Below the pieces are notes generated by a model. The model saw only the letters and a list, made by a program, of their open reading frames with translations, did not search any database and had not been told where the DNA came from. Positions 53,639 to 62,765 of a stretch of 64,000 nucleotides of DNA are shown piece after piece. The DNA lies in the NCBI RefSeq assembly GCF_000730565.1, contig NZ_BBIQ01000003.1, positions 124,001 through 188,000 on the forward strand, written 5' to 3'. The stretch's first letter is position 1, and the number at the start of each line of letters is the position of its first letter. The DNA comes from Pseudomonas fulva NBRC 16637 = DSM 17717 (lineage in GTDB: Bacteria; Pseudomonadota; Gammaproteobacteria; Pseudomonadales; Pseudomonadaceae). Position numbers and translations under genes: made by a program.

Positions 53639-55330
53639 ATGGCTGATGAACTTGGGTTGACCGTGCTGGTGGCTGAAGATGGCGCGGCCGATCGTCTGCT
53701 ATTGGCGCAGATCGTCAGGCGCCAAGGACACGACGTGTTCACTGCCGAAAATGGCCAGCAAGCCGTGGACGTGTTCAAGGCTCGACGCCCGCAGCTGGTG
53801 CTACTCGATGCGTTGATGCCGGTCATGGACGGTTTCGAGGCGGCGCGGCAGATCAAGGCCCTGGCTGGCGAAACCCTGGTGCCCATCATCTTTCTCACGG
53901 CACTCAACGAAGAACAGGCCCTGGTGCGTTGCCTGGAAGCCGGTGGGGATGATTTTCTGGCCAAGCCCTACAGCGCAGTCATTCTGGCAGCCAAGATTCG
54001 GGCCATGGACCGGCTGCGACGGCTTCAGGCCACGGTGCTGGATCAGCGCGATCAGATTGCGCGGCACCACCACCATTTACTCAACGAACAGCGGGTGGCC
54101 AAAGCCGTATTCGACAAGGTGGCCCATTCTGGCTGTCTGGACGCACCGAACATCCGCTTTTTGCAATCGCCGTACGCGCTGTTCAACGGCGACCTGATGC
54201 TGGCCGCGCTCACGCCGTCCGGGGACATGCGCGTGCTGCTGGGGGACTTCACCGGGCACGGGCTGCCGGCTGCCGTGGGGGCCATGCCGCTGGCCGAAGT
54301 GTTCTACGGTATGACGGCCAAGGGCTACGGCATGGCGCAGGTATTGCGAGAGATGAATGCCAAGCTAAAGCGCATTCTGCCTGGCGACATGTTCTGCTGC
54401 GCACTGCTGGTCAACCTGAGCATGCAGCGCGGCGCAGTGGAGGTATGGAATGGCGGCATGCCTGACGGCTTCCTGCTGTCTTCGGAAGGCCGGGTGTTGT
54501 CTGCGTTGGTTTCCAGGCACTTGCCGCTGGGTGTTCTGAGTGCAGAGCAGTTCGACGACCAGACCGAGGTTTGGCCGCTGGCGCCGGGCGAGCGGCTGCT
54601 GCTGATGTCCGATGGGGTGCTCGAAACCGCCGACGATCAGGAACGTCTGTTCGGTGAGCAACGCCTGCGGGCGGTATTGGCCGACAACCGCAATCCCGCG
54701 CTGTTGTTCGATGAGCTGCTCGACGCGCTGCAACGCTTCGGTGGGCGGGCGCGCGACGATGTCAGCTTGTGTGACATACGCATGCTGGGTGCGCAATTGC
54801 CGCAGCCCATGGCGATGTTGCCTCAGGACCTGGGCCGCTGTAGCGCCATGGACTGGTCGCTGAGTTTCGATGTGAGAGGAGAAAGCCTGCGCCGTTTCAA
54901 CCCGGTACCCTACCTGGTGCAGTTGTTGCAGGAAATACATGGCCTGCGTTCATCGGCCGGCACCCTCTACAGTGTGCTGAGCGAACTGTACTCTAATGCG
55001 CTTGAACATGGCGTGCTGGGGCTGGACTCTCGGCTCAAATGCGATGCGCCAGGCTTTGCCGATTATTATCAGGAGCGTGCCAGGCGCTTGCAGGTGATCG
55101 AAGAAGGCTACGTGCGCATCAATCTTGCAGTTGAACCGCTCGCCGCTGGTGGGCGTCTGAAGGTGGAGGTCAGGGACAGCGGCGAAGGGTTCGACGTGCA
55201 GCAGGTGCTTGCGCAGCCATTGCCAGAGCAAGGCCTCAGTGGCCGGGGAATGGCACTGGTCAGGCGGCTGTCCACTGTGGCGCGCTGGACAGAGGGCGGG
55301 CGCTGTGCGCACGTCGAGTTCATCTGGTGA
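53639..55330 (+). CDS. hsbR: Response regulator phosphatase/kinase HsbR
   Basis: HsbR controls HsbA phosphorylation. The 563-residue protein has a receiver domain (about 8-125; acceptor Asp57 in VLLDALMPVMDG), a PP2C/SpoIIE-type phosphatase domain (about 180-385; MRVLLGDFTGHGLPAAVG, DGVLETAD, ARDDVSLCDI) and a C-terminal HATPase anti-sigma kinase domain (about 405-560; LYSNALEHGVLGL, GRGMALVRRL). ATG 53639 is 8 bases after hsbA; no strong ribosome site is visible, so coupling to hsbA translation is likely. Confidence 0.92.
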   Translation: MADELGLTVLVAEDGAADRLLLAQIVRRQGHDVFTAENGQQAVDVFKARRPQLVLLDALMPVMDGFEAARQIKALAGETLVPIIFLTALNEEQALVRCLEAGGDDFLAKPYSAVILAAKIRAMDRLRRLQATVLDQRDQIARHHHHLLNEQRVAKAVFDKVAHSGCLDAPNIRFLQSPYALFNGDLMLAALTPSGDMRVLLGDFTGHGLPAAVGAMPLAEVFYGMTAKGYGMAQVLREMNAKLKRILPGDMFCCALLVNLSMQRGAVEVWNGGMPDGFLLSSEGRVLSALVSRHLPLGVLSAEQFDDQTEVWPLAPGERLLLMSDGVLETADDQERLFGEQRLRAVLADNRNPALLFDELLDALQRFGGRARDDVSLCDIRMLGAQLPQPMAMLPQDLGRCSAMDWSLSFDVRGESLRRFNPVPYLVQLLQEIHGLRSSAGTLYSVLSELYSNALEHGVLGLDSRLKCDAPGFADYYQERARRLQVIEEGYVRINLAVEPLAAGGRLKVEVRDSGEGFDVQQVLAQPLPEQGLSGRGMALVRRLSTVARWTEGGRCAHVEFIW

Positions 55331-55378
55331 GTCCGCGTCGGGCTCTGCCATAATCTGACTTGATCAAGGAGCGAACAA

Positions 55379-55726
55379 GTGGCTGACATGCATATCGACC
55401 ACAAGGTACTCAGTGACCTGCGTGAAATCATGGAAGACGGCTATCTGCAGCTGGTGCAGACCTTTCTGGACGATTCCGAACGGCGTCTTGGCCAACTTCA
55501 CGCTGCCCGCAGCGCAGTGGAACTCGGCGCCGCCGCCCACAGTTTCAAGGGCAGCAGCAGCAACATGGGCGCCGTTGCGCTGGCAACTCTGTGCCAGGAA
55601 CTCGAGGACAAGGCCCGCCATCCCCCGCTGCTGGGCATCGAAGACCTTATCAACCGGATTGATCTGGAGTTTGCCGAGGTGCAGCGCTTCTACCGTGCCG
55701 AACATCATCGGATATCGGCAGGTTAG
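55379..55726 (+). CDS. hptB: Histidine phosphotransfer protein HptB
   Basis: HptB passes phosphate from hybrid sensor kinases to HsbR. The 115-residue protein is a single HPt domain; the phosphorylated His54 is in AAAHSFKGSSSNMGA. The start is GTG 55379, 7 bases after AAGGAG. Gene order hsbA-hsbR-hptB is as in P. aeruginosa (PA3347-PA3346-PA3345). A sigma-54 site follows for fliK. Confidence 0.92.
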   Translation: MADMHIDHKVLSDLREIMEDGYLQLVQTFLDDSERRLGQLHAARSAVELGAAAHSFKGSSSNMGAVALATLCQELEDKARHPPLLGIEDLINRIDLEFAEVQRFYRAEHHRISAG

Positions 55727-55754
55727 CCCACGCGCTTGCCGCCCCCATATGAGT

Positions 55755-55770
55755 TGGCGCGAGTTTTGCT
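55755..55770 (+). promoter_or_regulatory. Sigma-54 promoter of fliK
   Basis: TGGCGCGAGTTTTGCT keeps the invariant GG and GC with a TTTTGCT -12 element; one change (G for A) in the -24 element. The predicted start near 55781 gives a 35-base leader. Confidence 0.78.
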
Positions 55771-55815
55771 GGGTAATGCCCGTGATCATTTTGTTTATGG
55801 CGCGGAGACTGCTCA

Positions 55816-57057
55816 ATGCCTGTTGCATCCAACCCTTTGCTGCAAGCCAACATCAAGGCTGACGCAGCCCGTTCTGCTAGCGCCACCGCCGCCAAACCCC
55901 AGCAGACGCTGGGCGAGCAGGGTGATGGCTTCGGTCAGATGATGGCCAGGCAGGGGCGTGACAAGGTTGCCGGCGCTGCAGACAAGAACGCTTCGAGCAA
56001 GGCCGCTGAAAAGGCTGAAGCGGCCTCAAGCGGCAAAGGCAAGCCTGCCGACAAGCGCAGCGTTGCCGATGACGGCAATGCCTCGCCCACCGAGCACGCC
56101 ACCCAGGCCGACACTGGCATGCGCGATGCCAGCCTGGTTGCCGGTCAAGTCACCGACGCGCAGCCTGGCGCCCAGTTGATCCAGGCCCAGGCCGAGGCGG
56201 TAGCCCCTGTTTTGCAGGCTGCCAATGATCAGCCGCCGTCCGAAGAGGCGCCAGATTTCGACCCTGCTGCCGATGCCCTGGCGAACTTGCCTACCCTGCG
56301 CCTGGCCCTGGAGCACAGTGCCCAAGCCAAGGGGGCCACCTCGGCCCATGCCGCAGACCCTGGTCAGCAACAGGCGCAGGCTGCGTCCGTCAATACCTTG
56401 GCGCAGGTGGGGCAAGGGGCCGAAGAAGCTTCCACCGACACCGGTGACAAGGCATTTGGCGCATTGCTCGAAGAAGGGTTGAAAGACACCAAGGGCGCCA
56501 ACAGCGATACCCGAATCGATGACTTCGCCAGCCGCCTGGCCAACCTCACCCAGGCGGCAACGGCCAAGACGGCCAACGCCGTGCCGGTGAACCCCAACCC
56601 GTTGCAGCAGCCGCTGTCGATGAACCAGAACGCCTGGACCGAGGGGCTGGTGAACCGAGTCATGTACTTGTCCAGCCAGAACCTCAAGTCGGCTGATATC
56701 CAGCTTGAGCCTGCCGAGCTGGGGCGCTTGAACATCCGCGTCAATGTCGCCGCCGACCAGGCTACCCAGGTGACCTTCATCAGCGGCCACGTCGGTGTAC
56801 GCGATACGCTGGACAGCCAGGTGCACCGGCTGCGCGAACTCTTTGCCCAGCAGGGCCTGGCCCAGCCGGATGTCAACGTGGCCGATCAGTCGCGAGGTCA
56901 GCAGCAACAAGGGCAGGCGGCGCAGGGGCAGGGGGGGAATGGTCTGTCCGGGGTGGCTGCGCGTGCAGGGGAGGGCTCGGTCGACGCAGCCGAGCGCGAA
57001 CGGCCTGTGGAGCAGCAGGTCGTGATTGGGGACAGCGCTGTGGATTATTACGCCTGA
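55816..57057 (+). CDS. fliK: Flagellar hook-length control protein FliK
   Basis: FliK is a secreted ruler that sets hook length and switches export to filament substrates through FlhB. The 413-residue protein has a low-complexity Ala/Gln/Asp-rich N-terminal part (ruler) and the conserved C-terminal Flg_hook domain (about 275-355; SADIQLEPAELGRLNIRVNV, VRDTLDSQVHRLRELFAQQG). The tail is Gln/Gly-rich. It has its own sigma-54 promoter and a downstream hairpin. Confidence 0.96.
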   Translation: MPVASNPLLQANIKADAARSASATAAKPQQTLGEQGDGFGQMMARQGRDKVAGAADKNASSKAAEKAEAASSGKGKPADKRSVADDGNASPTEHATQADTGMRDASLVAGQVTDAQPGAQLIQAQAEAVAPVLQAANDQPPSEEAPDFDPAADALANLPTLRLALEHSAQAKGATSAHAADPGQQQAQAASVNTLAQVGQGAEEASTDTGDKAFGALLEEGLKDTKGANSDTRIDDFASRLANLTQAATAKTANAVPVNPNPLQQPLSMNQNAWTEGLVNRVMYLSSQNLKSADIQLEPAELGRLNIRVNVAADQATQVTFISGHVGVRDTLDSQVHRLRELFAQQGLAQPDVNVADQSRGQQQQGQAAQGQGGNGLSGVAARAGEGSVDAAERERPVEQQVVIGDSAVDYYA

Positions 57058-57110
57058 GGCGGCTGAAGATAGGGTGACCGCCCGGCTGCCAATGCTGTTC
57101 ATGTAAGACC

Positions 57111-57135
57111 GCTGGGGCCGTGTAATGGCCCCAGC
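57111..57135 (+). terminator. Hairpin after fliK
   Basis: GCTGGGGCC (57111-57119), loop GTGTAAT, GGCCCCAGC (57127-57135): a perfect 9-bp GC stem. There is no T-run. It lies between fliK and the fliL promoter. Confidence 0.62.
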
Positions 57136-57152
57136 CTGGACGCTCGCCTATT

Positions 57153-57168
57153 TGGCATAACACTTGCT
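57153..57168 (+). promoter_or_regulatory. Sigma-54 promoter of the fliLMNOPQR-flhB operon
   Basis: TGGCATAACACTTGCT has full -24 and -12 core matches at correct spacing. The predicted start near 57179 gives a 40-base leader to fliL. Confidence 0.85.
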
Positions 57169-57218
57169 CACCCCAAGCCATCTTCCCAGTTACTCCCGAT
57201 GGACGACGGAATATTGGC

Positions 57219-57716
57219 ATGGCGAATACCGAAGCAGTCAAAGACCCTGCCCCAAAAGGCAAACTCAAACTGATCCTCCTGGCCGTGGGTGGCCTGCTGG
57301 TGGCCGTGGGCATTTCCGTGGGCGCCACATGGTTCATCATGCACAAGAGCGAGCCTGCGCCTGCTGAGCAGGAAGGCGCCAGCACCACCAAGCCAGCGGC
57401 CATCTACGAAGCGCTCACACCCGCGTTCGTGGTGAACTTCAACCAGAATGGTCGCCAGCGCTACATGCAGGTCAGCATCACCTTGCAGGGGCGCAATCAG
57501 GCTGACCTCGATGCCCTTAAAGTGCACATGCCGGTCATCCGTAACAACCTGGTGATGATGTTCTCCGGGGTCGGCTTCGATACCCTGGCCAGCAGTTCGG
57601 TCGGCCAGGAAATGCTGCGCCAGAAAGCGACCGTCGTGGTGCAGGAAGTGGCCCAGAAAGAAGTCGGCAAGCCCGTGATCGACCAGTTGCTGTTCACCAA
57701 TTTCGTATTGCAGTAG
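57219..57716 (+). CDS. fliL: Flagellar basal body-associated protein FliL
   Basis: FliL is an inner-membrane protein around the stator that supports torque. The 165-residue protein has a short cytoplasmic start, one membrane segment (about 17-38; LILLAVGGLLVAVGISVGAT) and a periplasmic FliL domain (about 60-165; ALTPAFVVNFNQNGRQRYMQ). It heads the fliL-flhB operon. Confidence 0.96.
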   Translation: MANTEAVKDPAPKGKLKLILLAVGGLLVAVGISVGATWFIMHKSEPAPAEQEGASTTKPAAIYEALTPAFVVNFNQNGRQRYMQVSITLQGRNQADLDALKVHMPVIRNNLVMMFSGVGFDTLASSSVGQEMLRQKATVVVQEVAQKEVGKPVIDQLLFTNFVLQ

Positions 57717-57725
57717 GAGCACGCA

Positions 57726-58694
57726 ATGGCCGTACAGGACCTGCTGTCCCAGGATGAGATCGATGCCCTGCTGCACGGCGTCGACGATGGCCTGGTGCAG
57801 ACTGAAAGTGCATCCGAGCCTGGCAGTATCAAAAGCTATGACCTGACCAGTCAGGACCGTATCGTCCGGGGCCGCATGCCGACCTTGGAGATGATCAACG
57901 AGCGATTTGCCCGTTACACCCGCATCAGCATGTTCAACCTGCTGCGCCGCTCGGCCGATGTGGCCGTGGGCGGCGTGCAGGTGATGAAGTTCGGGGAATA
58001 CGTGCATTCGCTGTACGTGCCCACCAGCCTCAACCTGGTCAAGATCAAGCCGCTGCGCGGCACCTCGCTGTTCATCCTCGACGCCAAGCTGGTGTTCAAG
58101 CTGGTGGACAACTTCTTCGGCGGGGACGGCCGGCACGCCAAGATCGAAGGCCGCGAGTTCACCCCGACCGAGTTGCGCGTGGTACGCATGGTGCTGGACC
58201 AGTGCTTCATCGACCTCAAGGAAGCCTGGCAGGCGATCATGGAGGTGAACTTCGAGTACATGAACTCCGAGGTCAACCCGGCCATGGCCAACATCGTCGG
58301 CCCCAGCGAGGCGGTCGTGGTGTCCACGTTCCATATCGAGCTCGACGGCGGCGGGGGCGACCTGCACGTGACCATGCCGTACTCGATGATCGAGCCGGTG
58401 CGTGAAATGCTCGATGCCGGGTTCCAGTCCGATCTGGACGACCAGGACGAGCGCTGGGTCAAGGCGCTGCGTGAGGACGTGCTTGATGTCGCCGTGCCGG
58501 TAACGGCCACGGTAGCCAGGCGTCAGCTCAAATTGCGGGACATCCTGCACATGCAGCCCGGGGACGTCATCCCAGTCGAGCTGCCCGAGCACCTTGTGCT
58601 GCGCGCCAACGGCGTGCCGGCCTTCAAGGCGCGCCTGGGCTCGCACAAGGGCAACCTGGCGCTGCAGATCATCGACCCGATCGAACGCCGCTGA
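57726..58694 (+). CDS. fliM: Motor switch protein FliM
   Basis: FliM is the C-ring protein that binds phospho-CheY and reverses the motor. The 322-residue protein has the CheY-binding N-terminal peptide (LSQDEIDALL), the middle domain (GGDGRHAKIEGREFTPTEL), and a C-terminal SpoA domain. It follows fliL by 9 bases. Confidence 0.97.
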   Translation: MAVQDLLSQDEIDALLHGVDDGLVQTESASEPGSIKSYDLTSQDRIVRGRMPTLEMINERFARYTRISMFNLLRRSADVAVGGVQVMKFGEYVHSLYVPTSLNLVKIKPLRGTSLFILDAKLVFKLVDNFFGGDGRHAKIEGREFTPTELRVVRMVLDQCFIDLKEAWQAIMEVNFEYMNSEVNPAMANIVGPSEAVVVSTFHIELDGGGGDLHVTMPYSMIEPVREMLDAGFQSDLDDQDERWVKALREDVLDVAVPVTATVARRQLKLRDILHMQPGDVIPVELPEHLVLRANGVPAFKARLGSHKGNLALQIIDPIERR

Positions 58695-58736
58695 CGGCGG
58701 CCGCTCCCAACGAATTGAATGCCTGTCGAGGAAATC

Positions 58737-59201
58737 ATGGCTAACGAAAACGAGATCACCTCCCCGGAAGACCAGGCGCTCGCCGATGAGTGGGCTGCTG
58801 CGCTGGAAGAAACCGGTGCGGCCGGCCAGGCCGACATCGATGCACTGCTGGGCGATACCAGCCAGAATCAGGGGCCCGGCCGCCTGCCGATGGAGGAGTT
58901 CGCCAGCTCGCCCAAGCCCAATGCCAACGTCAGCCTCGAAGGCCCGAACCTGGATGTGATTCTCGACATCCCGGTGAGCATCTCGATGGAAGTAGGTAGT
59001 ACCGAAATCAACATCCGCAATCTGCTCCAACTCAACCAGGGTTCGGTGATTGAGCTCGACCGCCTGGCAGGCGAGCCCTTGGATGTGCTGGTCAATGGCA
59101 CGCTGATCGCCCATGGCGAAGTGGTAGTGGTCAACGAGAAGTTCGGCATCCGCCTGACGGACGTGATCAGCCCCAGTGAACGCATCAAGAAGCTGCGTTG
59201 A
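58737..59201 (+). CDS. fliN: Motor switch protein FliN
   Basis: FliN forms the bottom of the C ring and docks FliH-FliI. The 154-residue protein has an acidic N-terminal extension and the C-terminal SpoA domain (about 75-150; VILDIPVSISMEVGSTEINI, LAGEPLDVLVNGTLIAHGEV). ATG 58737 follows GAGGAAATC; ATG 58719 upstream has no site. It overlaps fliO by 1 base. Confidence 0.96.
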   Translation: MANENEITSPEDQALADEWAAALEETGAAGQADIDALLGDTSQNQGPGRLPMEEFASSPKPNANVSLEGPNLDVILDIPVSISMEVGSTEINIRNLLQLNQGSVIELDRLAGEPLDVLVNGTLIAHGEVVVVNEKFGIRLTDVISPSERIKKLR

Positions 59202-59650
59202 TGAAGGCCAGGGTGCGCGTCATCGCGGCGGTTGCCGCGGCACTGGCCAGCCAGGCGTGCCTGGCCGCCGCTACGCCTGCGGCGACGCCGGTCAACCCTC
59301 CAGGGAGCCTGGGCGGGCAACTGGCGCAAATGGTCTTTGGCCTGTTGCTGGTGGTCGGGCTGATCTTTCTGCTCGCCTGGCTGCTGCGCCGAATGCAAGG
59401 TTCGGCGGTCAAGGGCGGGCACGTGATCGACATCATCGGCAGCCGCGCCATCGGCCCGCGTGATCGGCTGCTGCTGGTGCAGGTGGGCAAGGAGCAGATC
59501 CTCATCGGTCATACACCTGGCAACATCGAAGCGTTGCACGTGCTGGCCGAGCCAGTGGATGTACCCCAGGGTGCCCGCCAGGTGACGCCTGAGTTCGCCC
59601 AGCGGCTGATGGAACTGATGGGCAAGGACCCTAAGGACAAGACCCGATGA
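59201..59650 (+). CDS. fliO: Flagellar export protein FliO
   Basis: FliO assists assembly of the FliP export-gate ring. The 149-residue protein has an N-terminal signal-like hydrophobic stretch ([17 protein letters not shown]), a membrane segment (about 47-65; [19 protein letters not shown]) and a cytoplasmic FliO domain ([20 protein letters not shown]). ATG 59201 sits in the fliN stop (TGATGA). It overlaps fliP by 4 bases. Confidence 0.95.
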   Translation: MKARVRVIAAVAAALASQACLAAATPAATPVNPPGSLGGQLAQMVFGLLLVVGLIFLLAWLLRRMQGSAVKGGHVIDIIGSRAIGPRDRLLLVQVGKEQILIGHTPGNIEALHVLAEPVDVPQGARQVTPEFAQRLMELMGKDPKDKTR

Positions 59651-60402
59651 GCGCAGCGCTGCGACTGTTGTTCACCTTGGCGCTGCTGTTGGCGGCGCCG
59701 TTGGCACTGGCGGCCGACCCGCTGTCAATCCCGGCCATCACCCTGTCCAACGGTACCGATGGGCAGCAGGAGTACTCGGTCAGCCTGCAGATCCTGTTGA
59801 TCATGACGGCGCTGAGCTTCATTCCAGCGTTCGTCATCCTGATGACCAGCTTCACCCGGATCATCATCGTCTTTTCCATCCTGCGCCAGGCGCTGGGGCT
59901 GCAACAGACGCCTTCGAACCAGATACTGACCGGCATGGCGCTGTTCCTGACCCTGTTCATCATGGCGCCGGTGTTCGACCGCATCAACCAGACGGCCCTG
60001 CAGCCTTACCTGAACGAGCAGTTGACCGCCCAACAGGCCATCGACCGAGCGCAGGGCCCGCTCAAGGACTTCATGCTGGCCCAGACCCGGCAGAGCGATC
60101 TGGACTTGTTCATGCGCCTGTCCAAGCGCACCGACATCGCCAGCCCCGATCAGGTGCCGTTGAGTATCCTGGTGCCGTCCTTCGTCACCTCGGAACTCAA
60201 GACGGCCTTCCAGATCGGCTTCATGATCTTCATTCCGTTTCTGATCATCGACATGGTGGTGGCCAGCGTGCTCATGGCCATGGGCATGATGATGCTGTCG
60301 CCGCTGATCATCTCCTTGCCATTCAAGATCATGCTGTTCGTGCTGGTCGATGGCTGGGCCCTGATCATGGGCACGCTGGCCAGCAGTTTCGGTGGTGTGT
60401 GA
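59647..60402 (+). CDS. fliP: Flagellar export gate protein FliP
   Basis: FliP is a core gate subunit of the type III export apparatus. The 251-residue precursor has a signal peptide ([16 protein letters not shown]), then membrane segments with the family motifs [40 protein letters not shown], and the C-terminal [20 protein letters not shown] region. It starts with a 4-base overlap with fliO. Confidence 0.97.
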   Translation: MSAALRLLFTLALLLAAPLALAADPLSIPAITLSNGTDGQQEYSVSLQILLIMTALSFIPAFVILMTSFTRIIIVFSILRQALGLQQTPSNQILTGMALFLTLFIMAPVFDRINQTALQPYLNEQLTAQQAIDRAQGPLKDFMLAQTRQSDLDLFMRLSKRTDIASPDQVPLSILVPSFVTSELKTAFQIGFMIFIPFLIIDMVVASVLMAMGMMMLSPLIISLPFKIMLFVLVDGWALIMGTLASSFGGV

Positions 60403-60423
60403 CTTTGCCTGGGAGGGCCGTGC

Positions 60424-60693
60424 ATGACGCCTGAAGTAGCCGTCGACCTGTTCCGCGACGCCTTGTGGCTGACCACGTTGATGGTTGCCGTGCTGGTGGT
60501 TCCCAGCCTGCTGGTGGGTTTGATTGTGGCCATGTTCCAGGCCGCCACCCAGATCAACGAGCAGACCTTGAGCTTTCTGCCGCGCCTGCTGGTGATGTTG
60601 ATCACACTGATCGTGGCCGGGCCGTGGTTGGTGCAGAAGTTCATGGAGTACATCACGACCCTGTACACCAACATCCCCCAGCTCATCGGTTGA
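60424..60693 (+). CDS. fliQ: Flagellar export gate protein FliQ
   Basis: FliQ is a small gate subunit with two membrane helices (about 15-38 and 50-72). The 89-residue protein shows MTPEVAVDLFRDALW, PSLLVGLIVAMFQAATQINE and TLSFLPRLLVMLITLI, all typical. It lies 21 bases after fliP and 7 before fliR. Confidence 0.97.
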   Translation: MTPEVAVDLFRDALWLTTLMVAVLVVPSLLVGLIVAMFQAATQINEQTLSFLPRLLVMLITLIVAGPWLVQKFMEYITTLYTNIPQLIG

Positions 60694-60700
60694 TGCGCCA

Positions 60701-61477
60701 ATGCTTGAGCTGACCGACACGCAAATCGGCACCTGGGTGGCCACCTTCATCCTGCCGCTGTTCAGGGTGACGGCAGTGCTGATGACCATGCCCATCTTCG
60801 GCACGCGCATGTTGCCGGCGCGGGTGCGCTTGTACGTTGCCGTGGCGATCACCGTGGTCATCGTGCCGGCGCTCCCGCCCCTGCCGCCGTTCGATCCGTT
60901 GAGCCTCAAAGGGGCGCTGCTGTGCGCCGAGCAGATCATCGTCGGTACCATGTTCGGCTTGGGGTTACAGTTGCTTTTCCAGGCCTTCGTGATCGCCGGG
61001 CAGATCGTGGCAGTGCAGATGGGGATGGCCTTTGCATCTATGGTCGATCCTGGCAACGGGGTCAACGTCACTGTGATCAGTCAATTCATGACCATGCTGG
61101 TGAGCGTGCTGTTTCTGCTGATGAACGGTCACTTGGTGGTATTCGAGGTGTTGACCGAGAGCTTCACCACGCTACCGGTTGGCAATGCCCTGGTGGTCAC
61201 GCATTTTTGGGAGTTGGTCGGGCGCATGGCGTGGGTGTTCGGCGCTGGGCTGATATTGATCCTGCCGGTGATCGCAGCGCTGCTGGTCGTCAACGTCGCC
61301 TTTGGCGTGATGACCCGTGCGGCCCCGCAACTGAATATTTTTTCCATTGGTTTCCCACTGACCTTGGTCATGGGCATGCTCATTTTCTGGATCGGCCTTG
61401 CCGATATACTGTCTCATTACCAGGCGTTGGCCAGCGAAACGTTGCTGTGGCTGCGGGATTTGGCGAGGGCCGGTTGA
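60701..61477 (+). CDS. fliR: Flagellar export gate protein FliR
   Basis: FliR is the single-copy gate subunit. The 258-residue protein has about six membrane segments and the family features FRVTAVLMTMPIFGTRMLPA and QMGMAFASMVDPGNG. Its stop is immediately followed by the flhB ATG (TGAATG). Confidence 0.97.
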   Translation: MLELTDTQIGTWVATFILPLFRVTAVLMTMPIFGTRMLPARVRLYVAVAITVVIVPALPPLPPFDPLSLKGALLCAEQIIVGTMFGLGLQLLFQAFVIAGQIVAVQMGMAFASMVDPGNGVNVTVISQFMTMLVSVLFLLMNGHLVVFEVLTESFTTLPVGNALVVTHFWELVGRMAWVFGAGLILILPVIAALLVVNVAFGVMTRAAPQLNIFSIGFPLTLVMGMLIFWIGLADILSHYQALASETLLWLRDLARAG

Positions 61478-62620
61478 ATGGCAGAAAGCGAGAGCGGTCA
61501 GGACAAGACAGAGGAACCCACCGAAAAGCGCAAGCGCGACGCACGGGAAAAAGGCGAAATCGCGCGTTCCAAGGAGCTCAACACGGTGGCGGTCACCCTG
61601 GCAGGTGCCGGGGGCATATTGGCTTTTGGCGGGTATCTGGCCGAGACTCTGCTGGAAATGATGCGCATGAACTTCAGCCTGACCCGAGAGATCATCGTCG
61701 ATGAGCGATCCATGGGGGCGTTCTTGCTCACGTCCGGCAAAATGGCCATCTGGGCCGTGCAGCCGATTCTGATCCTGCTATTCGTGATTTCCTTCGTTGC
61801 GCCGATCGTACTGGGTGGGTTCGTATTCTCCGGCAGCTTGCTGCAACCCAAATTCAGCCGCATGAACCCACTTTCGGGCATCAAGCGCATGTTCTCCATG
61901 AATGCCTTGACCGAATTGCTCAAGGCGCTGGCCAAGTTCTTCGTGATCCTGGTAGTGGCGGTGGCGGTGCTGGCCAGCGACCGTCAAGCTCTGCTGTCGA
62001 TCGCCAACGAGCCGCTGGAGCAGGCAATCATCCACAGCCTGCAGGTGGTAGGGTGGAGCGCACTCTGGATGTCGGCCGGGCTGTTGCTGATCGCGGCCGC
62101 CGACGCCCCGTTCCAGCTGTGGCAGACGCACAAGAAAATGAAGATGACCAAGCAGGAAGTGCGCGACGAGTACAAGGACAGCGAGGGCAAGCCGGAGGTC
62201 AAGCAGCGTATCCGTCAGTTGCAACGCGAGGTGTCGCAACGGCGAATGATGGCGGCTGTGCCCCAGGCCGATGTGATCATCACCAACCCGACCCATTACG
62301 CCGTCGCGCTGCAGTACGATCCGGAAAACGGGAATTCGGCCCCCTTGCTGCTGGCCAAGGGCAGCGACTTCATGGCCTTGAAGATTCGCGAGATCGGCGC
62401 TGAGCACAAGATCCAGATTCTCGAATCCGCCGCCTTGGCTCGGGCGATCTACTACTCCACCGAGGTGGAGCATGAAATTCCTGCCGGCCTGTACTTGGCG
62501 GTGGCTCAGGTGTTGGCGTATGTCTTCCAGATCCGTCAGTACCACGCAGGCAAGGGTAAGCGGCCAGATCCGCTGAAGACCGACTTGCCCATTCCGCCCG
62601 ATCTGCGACGCGACAGTTGA
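61478..62620 (+). CDS. flhB: Export specificity switch protein FlhB
   Basis: FlhB is the export-apparatus protein that autocleaves at NPTH to switch from hook to filament export. The 380-residue protein has the start MAESESGQDKTEEPTEKRKRD-like charged region, four membrane segments, and NPTH at about residues 270-273 (IITNPTHYAVALQY). The C-terminal tail is Pro-rich. It ends the fliL operon. Confidence 0.97.
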   Translation: MAESESGQDKTEEPTEKRKRDAREKGEIARSKELNTVAVTLAGAGGILAFGGYLAETLLEMMRMNFSLTREIIVDERSMGAFLLTSGKMAIWAVQPILILLFVISFVAPIVLGGFVFSGSLLQPKFSRMNPLSGIKRMFSMNALTELLKALAKFFVILVVAVAVLASDRQALLSIANEPLEQAIIHSLQVVGWSALWMSAGLLLIAAADAPFQLWQTHKKMKMTKQEVRDEYKDSEGKPEVKQRIRQLQREVSQRRMMAAVPQADVIITNPTHYAVALQYDPENGNSAPLLLAKGSDFMALKIREIGAEHKIQILESAALARAIYYSTEVEHEIPAGLYLAVAQVLAYVFQIRQYHAGKGKRPDPLKTDLPIPPDLRRDS

Positions 62621-62694
62621 CTTTGCGCCGGGGATGGCTGAAATGGCCGCCATAGGGCCAGCACAGGCAATATAAATTCTCCACCCGACAAAGT

Positions 62695-62710
62695 TGGAAA
62701 GCTTCTTGCA
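62695..62710 (+). promoter_or_regulatory. Sigma-54 promoter of flhA
   Basis: TGGAAAGCTTCTTGCA keeps GG and TTGC at exact spacing; the -24 side is weaker (GGAAAG for GGCACG). The predicted start near 62721 gives a leader of about 45 bases. flhA is an RpoN/FleQ target in P. aeruginosa. Confidence 0.68.
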
Positions 62711-62765
62711 ATGGCAGCGTCAGTCGCCTGACAGGCGTCAAAGTTTTGCAAGAAGAGGACTCGCG

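Noticed and set aside
57168..59114. A 648-codon open frame on the minus strand
   Set aside because: It is opposite fliL, fliM and fliN; no recognisable domain and biased composition.
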